A stretch of DNA of 6,714 nucleotides from Candidatus Omnitrophota bacterium (GCA_030639955.1 DAOWKH010000081.1:1-6714), one strand, 5' to 3'; counted from the stretch's first letter, positions 1-5,867 are shown. Notes: generated from the letters alone by a model not told the origin. Numbers and translations are program-made.

Positions 1-1194
1 AAAAAGGGATTTTCGGTTATTGGTATTGATACTGATAAAGAAAAAATTGAGAGAATAGAAAGCGGAAATTCTTATATCTCGGATGTTTCTTCGGCCGGAT
101 TAAGACCTTTAATAAAAAAAAGATTAAAATGCTATTCTGATTATTCTAAATTAAAACAAGCAGATATTATAATTATTGCTGTCCCCACTCCGTTGAGTAA
201 AACCCGCAAACCGGATATTTCTTTTATTTTAAAGGTAGTTAGAAAAATCAGTAAATCCATAAACAGAGGGCAGTTGATAATTTTAGAAAGCACGACTTAT
301 CCGGGGACTACCCGCGAGGTTCTTCTGCCTTTATTAGGAAAGAGTATTGCCTTCTCTCCTGAACGAGTCGACCCCGGAAATAAAAGATACAAGACAAAAG
401 ATATTCCCAAAATTGTTGGCGGGATAAATAAAAAAAGCACTCAATTAACCAAACTTCTTTATAGTCAAATTATCAAGAAAATCATTTCTGTTTCTTCTCC
501 GGAAATAGCCGAGATGGCCAAGATATGGGAGAATACCTTTCGAGCGGTGAATATTGGGCTTGCCAATGAAATGGCTTTGATTTGCAATAAGTTAGATATT
601 GATGTCTGGGAGGTAATTGCCGCTGCCAAGACAAAGCCCTTTGGCTTTTTACCTTTTTATCCCGGACCCGGCTTGGGCGGACACTGTCTGCCGGTTGACC
701 CGCTTTATTTTTCCTGGAAGGCAGGGTTAAAGGGAATAGAAACCAGATTTATCCGACTTGCCGATGAGATTAATTCGGCAATGCCAAACTATGTTGTTGA
801 AAGAATAAAAAGGATTTTAACCGATAGGCCTTTGGGCAGAACAAAAAAAGCACTTTGCAATAGCAAGATTCTTATTTTGGGGATTACCTATAAAAAAAAT
901 ATTGCCGATATTAGAGAATCGCCGGCAATTGAGATTATCAAAATTCTGCACAGAAGAAAAGCAAGGGTTTCTTACTCTGACCCCTTTATTAAAGAGGTAG
1001 AGATAGGGAATAAGATTTTTATCTCTCGTCCTTTGAGCAAAAGATTTTTATCTCAGCAGGATTGCGTGGTTATTGTTACCGACCATTCTTTAGATTATAA
1101 TCTTGTTGCGCAAAACTCTTCCCATATTTTGGATACTCGAAATGTTTTGGAAAACATAAAGGGAGTAGATAGAGAGAAGGTGGAGAGGTTATAG
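1..1194 (+). CDS. UDP-N-acetyl-D-glucosamine 6-dehydrogenase-like nucleotide-sugar dehydrogenase (5' partial)
   Basis: The reading frame is open from base 1, so the gene begins upstream. 397 residues are visible; the family is usually about 430-440, so roughly the first 35-40, including the Rossmann glycine motif, are missing. The TTG at 193 is internal, because conserved sequence (VIGIDTD, AVPTPL) lies before it. Seen: ESTTYPGTT (about residues 96-104), FSPERVDPGN, a WENTFRAVNIGLANE helix of the central domain, the YPGPGLGGHC loop with the catalytic Cys at residue 229, and a C-terminal domain opening with ILGITYKKNIADIRESPA (about 290-309). The family oxidises the C6 hydroxyl of a UDP-sugar to a carboxylate with two NAD+ in the cytoplasm. 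The PFYPGPGLGGHC and FSPER-DPGN motifs are those of the WbpA group (UDP-GlcNAc to UDP-GlcNAcA, for surface polysaccharide). Substrate is inferred; UDP-glucose, UDP-GalNAc or UDP-ManNAc cannot be excluded. It ends one base before the next start codon, so translational coupling is likely. Confidence 0.9.
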   Translation, partial: KKGFSVIGIDTDKEKIERIESGNSYISDVSSAGLRPLIKKRLKCYSDYSKLKQADIIIIAVPTPLSKTRKPDISFILKVVRKISKSINRGQLIILESTTYPGTTREVLLPLLGKSIAFSPERVDPGNKRYKTKDIPKIVGGINKKSTQLTKLLYSQIIKKIISVSSPEIAEMAKIWENTFRAVNIGLANEMALICNKLDIDVWEVIAAAKTKPFGFLPFYPGPGLGGHCLPVDPLYFSWKAGLKGIETRFIRLADEINSAMPNYVVERIKRILTDRPLGRTKKALCNSKILILGITYKKNIADIRESPAIEIIKILHRRKARVSYSDPFIKEVEIGNKIFISRPLSKRFLSQQDCVVIVTDHSLDYNLVAQNSSHILDTRNVLENIKGVDREKVERL

Positions 1195-1195
1195 C

Positions 1196-2377
1196 ATGTT
1201 CAAAGTTGGAATAGGATTAAGCAAGAAGAGAGACCCTTTTCTTGCTGGCGAAGAGGCAGGCAGGAGGTGTTTAGCAGAATTAGGTGAGCAAAATCCGGAT
1301 TTCTGCCTTCTTTTTTCTTCAGTGATGTTTGCCAATCTTAAGATGCTTGCCGGAATAAGGTCAATCATTGCTGATAGTCCTTTATTTGGCTTAAGTGATG
1401 CAGGTGAAATTACCTCGGATGGAAGTTATCAAAGGAGTGTAGTTGTGGCGGCAATAAAATCAGACAGTTTAAATTTTGCTGCTCATTTAGAACAGGATAT
1501 TGAAATAAACCCTCGCCAAAAAGGACGAAGAATAGCGGAAATAGTCAGCCGTCGGCTTCCTAAAAAAAGGAAGAATGACGAAGTTCTGATTATATTTTCC
1601 GATGGGCTATCCGGGAGCATTACTGATCTTATTCGGGGAGCGCAGGAAATTTTGGGCACCAGTTATCCTATTTTAGGAGGAGGAGCGGGCGATAATTTTT
1701 TATTTCAAAAGACCTATCAGTATTACGACGATAGAATCTTTACTCACAGCGCATTAGGGCTTTTAATCCAGACATCGAAGATGGGATTTGGAATGCGCCA
1801 TGGCTGGCGGCCATTAGGTCGGCCTTACAAAGTAACCCGGGCAAAGAAAAATGTTGTCTGGGAATTAGATGGGAAATCGGCTATTGAAGTTTACCGGAGG
1901 TATTTTGGCAAGCAGATAGAGAATTTAGAGAAAAAAGTTTTAGTAAAGATGGTCATCAATTATCCTTTGGGGATGTCAATTCCCGGAGAAAAAGAGTACT
2001 TAGTGCGCAATATTCTTGACATCCGATTAGATGGCTCGCTGGTTTTTTCCTCTGATATTCCTGAAGGAAGAGAGGTTAGGTTGATGATGAGCAATAAGGA
2101 ATTGGTTATTGGGGCCGCCCGCGATGCGGCTTGGCAGGCTATTCAAGAAACATCTCCGCAGGCGAGTATAGGAATTATATTCAATTCTGCTTCTCGCTAT
2201 AAACTTCTGGGGGAAAACCGAGATAGAGAAATAGAAGAGATTAAAAAAATTCTAAGCGAGATTCCTTTAATTGGTTTTTATGGCTACAGCCAACAGGCCC
2301 CTTTGAGCGGAGAGCTCAATTTAGGTCAGAGTTATTCACACAATCAGAGTGTGGTGGTTTTGGTACTGGGAGAGTAA
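1196..2377 (+). CDS. FIST domain sensory protein (FIST_N + FIST_C)
   Basis: A 393-residue soluble protein without signal peptide or membrane segment. FIST_N covers roughly residues 25-225: an FSSVMF strand, a glycine-rich GLSDAGEIT segment (GCSTAGEI in typical members), an IFSDG strand, a GGGAGD loop, and the FGMRHGWRPLG junction. FIST_C follows from about 230 to 380, with EGREVRLM and the closing IGFYGYSQQAPL...HNQSVVVLVLGE block. Length and motif order fit a complete member. FIST domains are predicted small-ligand (perhaps amino-acid) sensors, often standing alone or next to GGDEF, histidine kinase or chemotaxis partners. No output domain is present, so it probably works with another protein; the GGDEF protein downstream is the obvious candidate by position. 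The ATG follows the dehydrogenase stop by one base and has purine-rich GGTGGAGAGG about 8 bases upstream as ribosome binding site. Ligand unknown. Confidence 0.88.
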   Translation: MFKVGIGLSKKRDPFLAGEEAGRRCLAELGEQNPDFCLLFSSVMFANLKMLAGIRSIIADSPLFGLSDAGEITSDGSYQRSVVVAAIKSDSLNFAAHLEQDIEINPRQKGRRIAEIVSRRLPKKRKNDEVLIIFSDGLSGSITDLIRGAQEILGTSYPILGGGAGDNFLFQKTYQYYDDRIFTHSALGLLIQTSKMGFGMRHGWRPLGRPYKVTRAKKNVVWELDGKSAIEVYRRYFGKQIENLEKKVLVKMVINYPLGMSIPGEKEYLVRNILDIRLDGSLVFSSDIPEGREVRLMMSNKELVIGAARDAAWQAIQETSPQASIGIIFNSASRYKLLGENRDREIEEIKKILSEIPLIGFYGYSQQAPLSGELNLGQSYSHNQSVVVLVLGE

Positions 2378-2490
2378 TAGAAAATCAAATATCAAAAATC
2401 AAATATCAAAAACACAAACCAAAAACATAAAAATTTTAAGCTTTTGCATTTTTAATATGTATATTTGATTTTTGGTCTTTGGTTTTTGGT
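2378..2490. repeat. AT-rich intergenic repeat stretch with 14-bp tandem duplication
   Basis: A gene-free spacer dominated by A-runs broken by TC or CC on the + strand, then by the complementary T-rich pattern. AAAATCAAATATCA occurs twice in tandem (2381-2394 and 2395-2408). An inverted partner, ATATTTGATTTTT, is at 2461-2473; AAACCAAAAAC near 2416 is echoed inverted by GTTTTTGGTTT near 2482-2492. The partners run A, B, A', B', so they do not nest into one hairpin. No GC-rich terminator or convincing promoter is seen. Confidence 0.6.
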
Positions 2491-2512
2491 TTCTGACGAG
2501 CGAAGTGAGGAA
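2491..2512 (+). repeat. Small dispersed repeat (GAGCGAAGYGARG type) ending in a Shine-Dalgarno site
   Basis: The segment carries GAGCGAAGTGAGGAA (2498-2512), matching 12 of 15 positions of GAGCGAAGCGAAGGA at 5510-5524. TTCT at its left end can pair with GGAA at its right end. The last bases, GAGGAA (2507-2512), stand 3-5 bases before the GTG at 2516 and would serve as ribosome binding site for the GGDEF gene. Confidence 0.5.
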
Positions 2513-2515
2513 GCC

Positions 2516-3928
2516 GTGCCTTTAAGAATTAAAATTCTTACTTTATTCTCTTTTCTTTCTCTTTTCTTTCTCTTCTCTTTGCGTTTAGAGATGAGGTTGA
2601 TTGCTTATGGTTTTCTTATTTTCTCCCTCTTTTTTCTTCTTTTCTCCGAAGAAAAAGAGAGGAAAGAAAGGAAGAGGAAAGAAGAATCTTTGGCTAAATT
2701 AGAGCATTTGTACAATGACCTTGACGAACAAGCGAAGTTGATTGTGCAAACAGATTTGAAGTTAAGCAAAGCAGAGGAGGAATTAAATAAAAGGATTAGC
2801 GGTTTATTTATTCTGCAAGATATTGGGAGGATAATCAGCAACACCAAGAATTTCTTTGACCCTTCTACTCAAAAATTTAATTTAGAGTATAGCGTAAATA
2901 AGATATCAGAAACCATTACCGGTGCATTAGTAGAGCGCCTAAAGTTTGAGAAGAGCGCCTTTTTTCTTGCCGATAAGGAGACCTATAAAATTACTTACTG
3001 CGCCGGAGAAGGGTATACTCCTCGCGAACAAGAGAGGATAAATAACGAAAAGACATTAACCTCCTTTTTGGAGGAAAAGGAGGTTAAGGAGGTCTTTACT
3101 AAGAGAAGTCCTACATTAGCAAAGGATATTTCTTCTTTCCCTTCCAAGTCAGAAGAAAAAATTGCCTCTTTTTTTAATGTTTCTTCCTTTGCTATTGTGC
3201 CCATAATCGTACAAGAAGATATCGCCGGCTCCATTTTTGTAGGCAATGGTTTATATTATGATAAAATTGATGAACAAGATTTAGAGTTCCTTTCTATCCT
3301 AACTGAGCAGACGGCAGTAGCGGTTGGTAATATTTACTTATATCAGGAAACAATTAATGCCTTAGATGCTAATCCACTTACAAAATTACCAGGTAATATC
3401 TCAATAAATGAGAGATTGAGAAACGACATTGAAAGAGAGGCTCCCTTTGCTGTGTGTTATGTGGACATAGATGAATTTAAGGCGTTCAATGACCACTATG
3501 GCTTTGAAGCAGGAGACAGGGCTATTTGCCAGACAGCAGATATTTTGGCTAATGCAGTGAAGAATAGAAACAATCCCCAAGATTTTATTGGCCATATCGG
3601 CGGCGATGATTTTATTTTAGTCACTACTCCGGATAAAATTGAGTGCCTCTGTAAGGAGATAATCAAAAATTTCGACCATTATGTTCCGTCTTTATACAGT
3701 TCCCAAGACAGAGAAAAGGGGTATATTATTAGCAAAGACCGCCAGGGCAAGATAAGAAAATTTTCCATAATGAGCATTTCCATTGCCGTAATTAGCAATG
3801 TTTATAAAAAGCTTAGTCATGTTGTCCAGATTAGCGAATTAGGTGCTGAGTTAAAAGAATATGCCAAATCTCTAAAGGGGAGTGTCTGGGTAAGGGATAA
3901 GCGCAATGGAGGGAAAAAAGAGATTTAG
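2516..3928 (+). CDS. Membrane-anchored GAF-GGDEF (GGDDF) protein, putative diguanylate cyclase
   Basis: Counting from GTG 2516, 470 residues: two hydrophobic segments (about 5-22 and 27-43), a charged helical linker likely to be coiled coil (about 44-95, rich in K/E/R), a GAF-like domain (about 100-275) and a GGDEF domain (about 281-455). The frame is open to a TTG at 2465, but those 17 codons fall in intergenic repeat sequence, while GTG 2516 has GAGG five bases upstream and opens directly into the first membrane segment, so GTG is preferred. GGDEF signatures: DANPLTKLPGN, VDIDEFKAFNDHYGFEAGD, and GGDDF at 362-366. The canonical loop is GG(D/E)EF; here the fourth residue, a metal/catalytic Glu, is Asp. 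The RxxD inhibitory site is NPQD, lacking the Arg. The family makes c-di-GMP from two GTP at the membrane; with these changes it may be active, weakly active or a GTP/c-di-GMP sensor. The GAF domain would be the sensory input. Confidence 0.87.
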   Translation: MPLRIKILTLFSFLSLFFLFSLRLEMRLIAYGFLIFSLFFLLFSEEKERKERKRKEESLAKLEHLYNDLDEQAKLIVQTDLKLSKAEEELNKRISGLFILQDIGRIISNTKNFFDPSTQKFNLEYSVNKISETITGALVERLKFEKSAFFLADKETYKITYCAGEGYTPREQERINNEKTLTSFLEEKEVKEVFTKRSPTLAKDISSFPSKSEEKIASFFNVSSFAIVPIIVQEDIAGSIFVGNGLYYDKIDEQDLEFLSILTEQTAVAVGNIYLYQETINALDANPLTKLPGNISINERLRNDIEREAPFAVCYVDIDEFKAFNDHYGFEAGDRAICQTADILANAVKNRNNPQDFIGHIGGDDFILVTTPDKIECLCKEIIKNFDHYVPSLYSSQDREKGYIISKDRQGKIRKFSIMSISIAVISNVYKKLSHVVQISELGAELKEYAKSLKGSVWVRDKRNGGKKEI

Positions 3929-3938
3929 AAATAAACAC

Positions 3939-3966
3939 TTGACAGATTGGATTTTTTGTTTATACT
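3939..3966 (+). promoter_or_regulatory. Sigma-70-type promoter for the tRNA-Thr/tuf unit
   Basis: A perfect -35 box TTGACA (3939-3944), a 16-bp spacer and a -10 box TATACT (3961-3966, one mismatch to TATAAT). Transcription would begin near 3973, giving a leader of about 80 bases before tRNA-Thr. It begins 10 bp after the GGDEF stop codon and is the best promoter in the window, as expected for a highly expressed tRNA and EF-Tu unit. Confidence 0.82.
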
Positions 3967-4001
3967 ATAAAGTAGTTAGATTATAAAAGTATCCCGAAAA
4001 G

Positions 4002-4047
4002 CATTTTTTCATTTTAAAAAATGAGAGAAGGGGATTTTTTTGTCTCT
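4002..4047 (+). other. Structured AT-rich leader upstream of tRNA-Thr
   Basis: CATTTTTT (4002-4009) and AAAAAATG (4016-4023) form an 8-bp hairpin with a 6-base loop. The same A-run could instead pair with the T-run at 4035-4041, and AGAGA (4024-4028) can pair with TCTCT (4043-4047). The stems are almost all A-U and weak. It could be a processing or attenuation leader, or merely low-complexity sequence. Confidence 0.3.
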
Positions 4048-4051
4048 GCGT

Positions 4052-4126
4052 GCCGATGTAGCTCAGTGGTAGAGCAACTGCATGGTAAGCAGTAGGTCGT
4101 CGGTTCAAGCCCGACCGTCGGCTCCA
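4052..4126 (+). tRNA. tRNA-Thr (anticodon GGT)
   Basis: A complete cloverleaf can be drawn. The acceptor stem is GCCGATG (4052-4058) with CGTCGGC (4116-4122), one G-T wobble. The D arm is GCTC...GAGC. The anticodon stem is ACTGC/GCAGT around the loop ATGGTAA, with anticodon GGT at 4084-4086 reading ACC and ACU threonine codons. The T arm is GTCGG/CCGAC around TTCAAGC. The discriminator is T4123, and CCA is encoded (4124-4126). It lies in the same transcript as tuf, 19 bases before its start codon, an arrangement also known from the E. coli tufB operon. Confidence 0.97.
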
Positions 4127-4133
4127 GAAAATA

Positions 4134-4140
4134 AAGGAGG
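4134..4140 (+). promoter_or_regulatory. Strong Shine-Dalgarno site of tuf
   Basis: AAGGAGG (4134-4140) is near-perfectly complementary to the 16S rRNA 3' end and stands 5 bases before the tuf ATG. It begins only 7 bases after the CCA of tRNA-Thr, so 3' maturation of the tRNA would leave tuf mRNA with a 19-base leader holding little but this site. Confidence 0.85.
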
Positions 4141-4145
4141 CCCCA

Positions 4146-5342
4146 ATGGCAAAACAAAAATTCGAACGCACCAAACCGCATATCAACATCGGCACTATTG
4201 GCCATGTTGATCACGGGAAGACAACTCTCACCAGCGCAATTACTCTCTTCTTGCACAAGAAGGGGTTAGCTGAAGTCCGTGCCTTTGACTCTATTGACAA
4301 TGCCCCTGAGGAGAAAGAAAGAGGAGTTACCATAGCTCTAGCCCATGTAGAGTATCAGACCGAGAAGAGGCACTATGCCCATGTTGACTGCCCCGGGCAC
4401 GCTGACTACATCAAGAATATGATCACCGGTGCCGCCCAGATGGATGGGGCAGTGCTGGTTGTCTCGGCTGCTGATGGCCCAATGCCTCAGACAAGAGAGC
4501 ACATCCTGCTTGCCCGTCAGGTTGGTGTGCCCTCTATCGTAGTCTTCTTGAACAAGTGTGATGCTGTAGATGACCCTGAACTCTTAGACCTGGTAGAATT
4601 AGAACTGCGAGAGCTGTTAACCAAGTATGAGTTCCCCGGAGACAAGATTCCCTTTGTTCGCGGAAGTGCCCTGAAGGCGATGAACGAACCCGATAACCAG
4701 GAAGCAACCAAGTGCATCGAAGAACTCTTAAAGGTAATCGATGAATCCATCCCTACCCCCCAGCGCCCATTAGACAAACCCTTTTTAATGCCTATTGAGG
4801 ATGTTTTCTCCATCCCCGGCAGAGGGACGGTAGGCACAGGAAGAGTAGAGAGAGGGCAGATAAAGGTAGGCGATGAAATAGAGATTGTGGGCATAAAGGA
4901 TACCAAGAAGACCACTGCTACCGGCGTGGAGATGTTCAGAAAGATATTAGACAGTGGACAGGCCGGGGATAACATCGGTGTGCTGCTAAGGGGGATTGCC
5001 AAAGAGGATTTGGAAAGAGGCCAGGTATTGGCCAAACCGGGTTCAATCACCCCCCACACCAGGTTCAAGGGCTCAATCTATATCCTCAGCAAAGAAGAAG
5101 GGGGAAGACATACCTCTTTCTTCTCGGGTTATCGTCCCCAGTTCTACTTCCGCACCACCGATGTCACCGGTGTGATTACCCTGCCCAAGGATGTAGAGAT
5201 GGTTATGCCCGGAGATAATGTAGAGGTAGAGGCAGAGCTGATTACCCCCATTGCTATGGAAAAGGAATTAAGATTTGCCATCCGAGAGGGTGGGCATACT
5301 GTAGGTGCTGGGGTGGTGGGTGAGGTGGTAAAGAAAAAATGA
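4146..5342 (+). CDS. tuf: Elongation factor Tu
   Basis: A full-length EF-Tu of 398 residues (E. coli 394). As GTPase it carries aminoacyl-tRNA to the ribosomal A site in the cytoplasm. Domain 1 (about 1-205) has G1 GHVDHGKT (19-26), switch I with Thr62, G3 DCPGH (81-85) with catalytic His85, G4 NKCD (136-139) and G5 SAL (174-176). Domains 2 and 3 follow, with GRGTVGTGRVERG (225-237), GGRHTSFFSGYRPQFYFRT and REGGHTVGAGVV near the C terminus. Oddities: switch I reads RGVTIALAHVEY where E. coli has RGITINTSHVEY, changing Asn64 to Ala and Thr65 to Leu; GTVGTG replaces GTVVTG; the tail ends VVKKK. Codon use is visibly richer in G+C-ending codons than in the genes to the left, as expected for a highly expressed gene. 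The ATG is fixed by the Shine-Dalgarno site and the conserved N terminus. It is transcribed with tRNA-Thr from 3939. Confidence 0.98.
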   Translation: MAKQKFERTKPHINIGTIGHVDHGKTTLTSAITLFLHKKGLAEVRAFDSIDNAPEEKERGVTIALAHVEYQTEKRHYAHVDCPGHADYIKNMITGAAQMDGAVLVVSAADGPMPQTREHILLARQVGVPSIVVFLNKCDAVDDPELLDLVELELRELLTKYEFPGDKIPFVRGSALKAMNEPDNQEATKCIEELLKVIDESIPTPQRPLDKPFLMPIEDVFSIPGRGTVGTGRVERGQIKVGDEIEIVGIKDTKKTTATGVEMFRKILDSGQAGDNIGVLLRGIAKEDLERGQVLAKPGSITPHTRFKGSIYILSKEEGGRHTSFFSGYRPQFYFRTTDVTGVITLPKDVEMVMPGDNVEVEAELITPIAMEKELRFAIREGGHTVGAGVVGEVVKKK

Positions 5343-5402
5343 AAATTGAAGACTTGAAAATTCATTGGAAATTGAAAACTGAAAATTGAGAATTGGTTTT
5401 CC
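5343..5402. repeat. AT-rich spacer of GAAAATTGA-type repeats
   Basis: The 60 bp between tuf and tRNA-Tyr are made of imperfect copies of GAAAATTGA or GAAAATTCA, the same word that forms the tandem array before the 23S gene (5773-5817). No terminator hairpin with a T-run is present, so read-through from tuf into tRNA-Tyr is likely. Confidence 0.5.
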
Positions 5403-5487
5403 GGGGAGATGCCGGAGTGGTCAAACGGGCCGGTCTGTAAAACCGATGGCATTGCCTACGGAGGTTCAAATCCTTCTCTCCCCACCA
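5403..5487 (+). tRNA. tRNA-Tyr (anticodon GTA)
   Basis: A class II tRNA with long variable arm. The acceptor stem is GGGGAGA (5403-5409) with TCTCCCC (5477-5483); the discriminator is A5484 and CCA is encoded (5485-5487). The anticodon loop CTGTAAA (5435-5441) holds GTA at 5437-5439, for UAC and UAU. The variable arm includes GGC-ATT-GCC, and the T stem is GGAGG/CCTTC around TTCAAAT. The anticodon stem CCGGT/ACCGA has four pairs and a C-A mismatch at its outer end (5430 with 5446). It probably shares the tuf transcript. Confidence 0.96.
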
Positions 5488-5502
5488 TCCGCCTAAGGCG
5501 GA
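5488..5502. repeat. Palindrome TCCGCC-TAA-GGCGGA abutting tRNA-Tyr
   Basis: Perfect 6-bp arms TCCGCC (5488-5493) and GGCGGA (5497-5502) with a 3-base loop begin at the base right after the tRNA CCA. The same arms recur at 5706-5722 with another loop, and TCCGCC/GGCGG also lies in the 23S hairpin at 6457-6484. No T-run follows, so it is not a standard terminator. Confidence 0.65.
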
Positions 5503-5505
5503 TGA

Positions 5506-5524
5506 TCCTGAGCGAAGCGAAGGA
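5506..5524 (+). repeat. Dispersed 19-bp hairpin repeat TCCTGAGCGAAGCGAAGGA
   Basis: TCCT (5506-5509) pairs with AGGA (5521-5524); inside, GC pairs with GC around a GAA loop, and the GA steps between the two stems face each other as tandem G-A pairs. A degenerate relative is at 2498-2512. Its AAGGA (5520-5524) is the only Shine-Dalgarno-like sequence for rpmG, 11 bases before the ATG, and would be partly hidden in the stem. Confidence 0.55.
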
Positions 5525-5535
5525 CCTATTATATT

Positions 5536-5685
5536 ATGCAGGAGATAATTACTTTTGCGTGTACTGAATGTGGGAAAAGAAACTATAATTCTACCAAGAA
5601 TAAAAAGAATGTGACTGCAAGGTTGCAGAGGAAAAAGTACTGTTCTTTTTGTCGGAAGCATACTTTACATAAAGAAAGGAAATAA
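5536..5685 (+). CDS. rpmG: 50S ribosomal protein L33
   Basis: A 49-residue protein that matches bacterial L33 from end to end: it starts MQEIITFACTECGKRNYNST, continues with the KNKK segment, and ends KKYCSFCRKHTLHKERK. Cys9/Cys12 and Cys36/Cys39 make two CxxC pairs, so this is the zinc-binding (C+) form; forms without cysteines can replace it under zinc starvation in other bacteria. L33 belongs to the large subunit near the E site. ATG 5536 gives the usual L33 length; the ribosome binding site AAGGA is 11 bases upstream, a rather long spacing, and comes from the dispersed repeat at 5506-5524. In many bacteria rpmG follows tuf and precedes tRNA-Trp, secE and nusG; here the 23S rRNA gene follows instead. 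Confidence 0.95.
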   Translation: MQEIITFACTECGKRNYNSTKNKKNVTARLQRKKYCSFCRKHTLHKERK

Positions 5686-5689
5686 AAAC

Positions 5690-5755
5690 TTAATTTTCAA
5701 TTTACTCCGCCGAATTGGCGGATTCAATTAATTTCTAATTCTTTAATTTTCAATT
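5690..5755. repeat. Direct repeat TTAATTTTCAATT flanking a TCCGCC palindrome
   Basis: TTAATTTTCAATT occurs at 5690-5702 and 5743-5755. Between them is the palindrome TCCGCC (5706-5711), loop GAATT, GGCGGA (5717-5722), a second copy of the element next to tRNA-Tyr. The flanking word is the reverse complement of the AATTGAAAATTAA type seen downstream, so the region can fold against the 5773-5817 array. There is no T-run directly behind the palindrome, although the surroundings are AT-rich; a weak terminator is possible. Confidence 0.5.
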
Positions 5756-5772
5756 AAATACAATCAAAAATG

Positions 5773-5817
5773 AAAATTGAAAATTCTAAAATTGAAAATT
5801 CTAAAATTGAAAATTCA
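5773..5817. repeat. Tandem array of a 15-bp unit, three copies
   Basis: AAAATTGAAAATTCT is repeated at 5773-5787 and 5788-5802, with a third copy at 5803-5817 differing in its last base. Degenerate continuations (AATTGAAAATTGG, AATTGAAAATTT) run to about 5848. Each unit is roughly two AAAATTG/AAAATTC heptamers. There are no spacers, so this is not a CRISPR array. Confidence 0.75.
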
Positions 5818-5854
5818 ATGATAATTGAAAATTGGTAATTGAAAATTTCTTTAT

Positions 5855-5867
5855 TGTTCTTTGACAA
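5855..5867 (+). promoter_or_regulatory. boxA-like rRNA antitermination site
   Basis: TGTTCTTTGACAA resembles the boxA sequences of rRNA leaders and 16S-23S spacers (E. coli TGCTCTTTAACAA), which recruit NusB/S10 to RNA polymerase. It stands 15 bases before the 23S 5' end. ACAATT (5864-5869) and AATTGT (5875-5880) can form a small hairpin between it and the gene. Its presence indicates that the 23S is transcribed by an antiterminated polymerase coming from upstream. Confidence 0.55.

Noticed and set aside
193..1194. TTG at 193 as the dehydrogenase start
   Set aside because: The frame is open to base 1 and encodes conserved family sequence before 193, so the gene is cut by the window edge.
2465..2515. 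TTG 2465 as the start of the GGDEF gene
   Set aside because: The extra 17 codons are intergenic repeat plus a dispersed repeat. GTG 2516 has a well-spaced Shine-Dalgarno site and begins the first membrane segment.
2497..2515. Similarity of the repeat before the GGDEF gene to the 23S segment at 6132-6151 (CGAGCGAA...GAGGA...AGCC)
   Set aside because: The match is short, purine-rich and gapped; the 23S segment is universally conserved, so common origin is not supported.
4517..5068. Long minus-strand reading frame opposite tuf (183 codons)
   Set aside because: It lies wholly within a certain EF-Tu gene, has low-complexity Ser/Pro-rich translation, no recognisable domain and no ribosome binding site.
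5488..5502. TCCGCC-TAA-GGCGGA as intrinsic terminator
   Set aside because: There is no following T-run and rpmG starts 34 bp downstream, so read-through is more likely.
5773..5817. Repeat array as a CRISPR
   Set aside because: Units are 15 bp, directly adjacent, without unique spacers, and no cas genes are present.
5861..5866. TTGACA before the 23S gene as a promoter -35 box
   Set aside because: No -10 box lies 16-18 bp downstream, where the 23S gene already begins; the bases are better explained as part of boxA.
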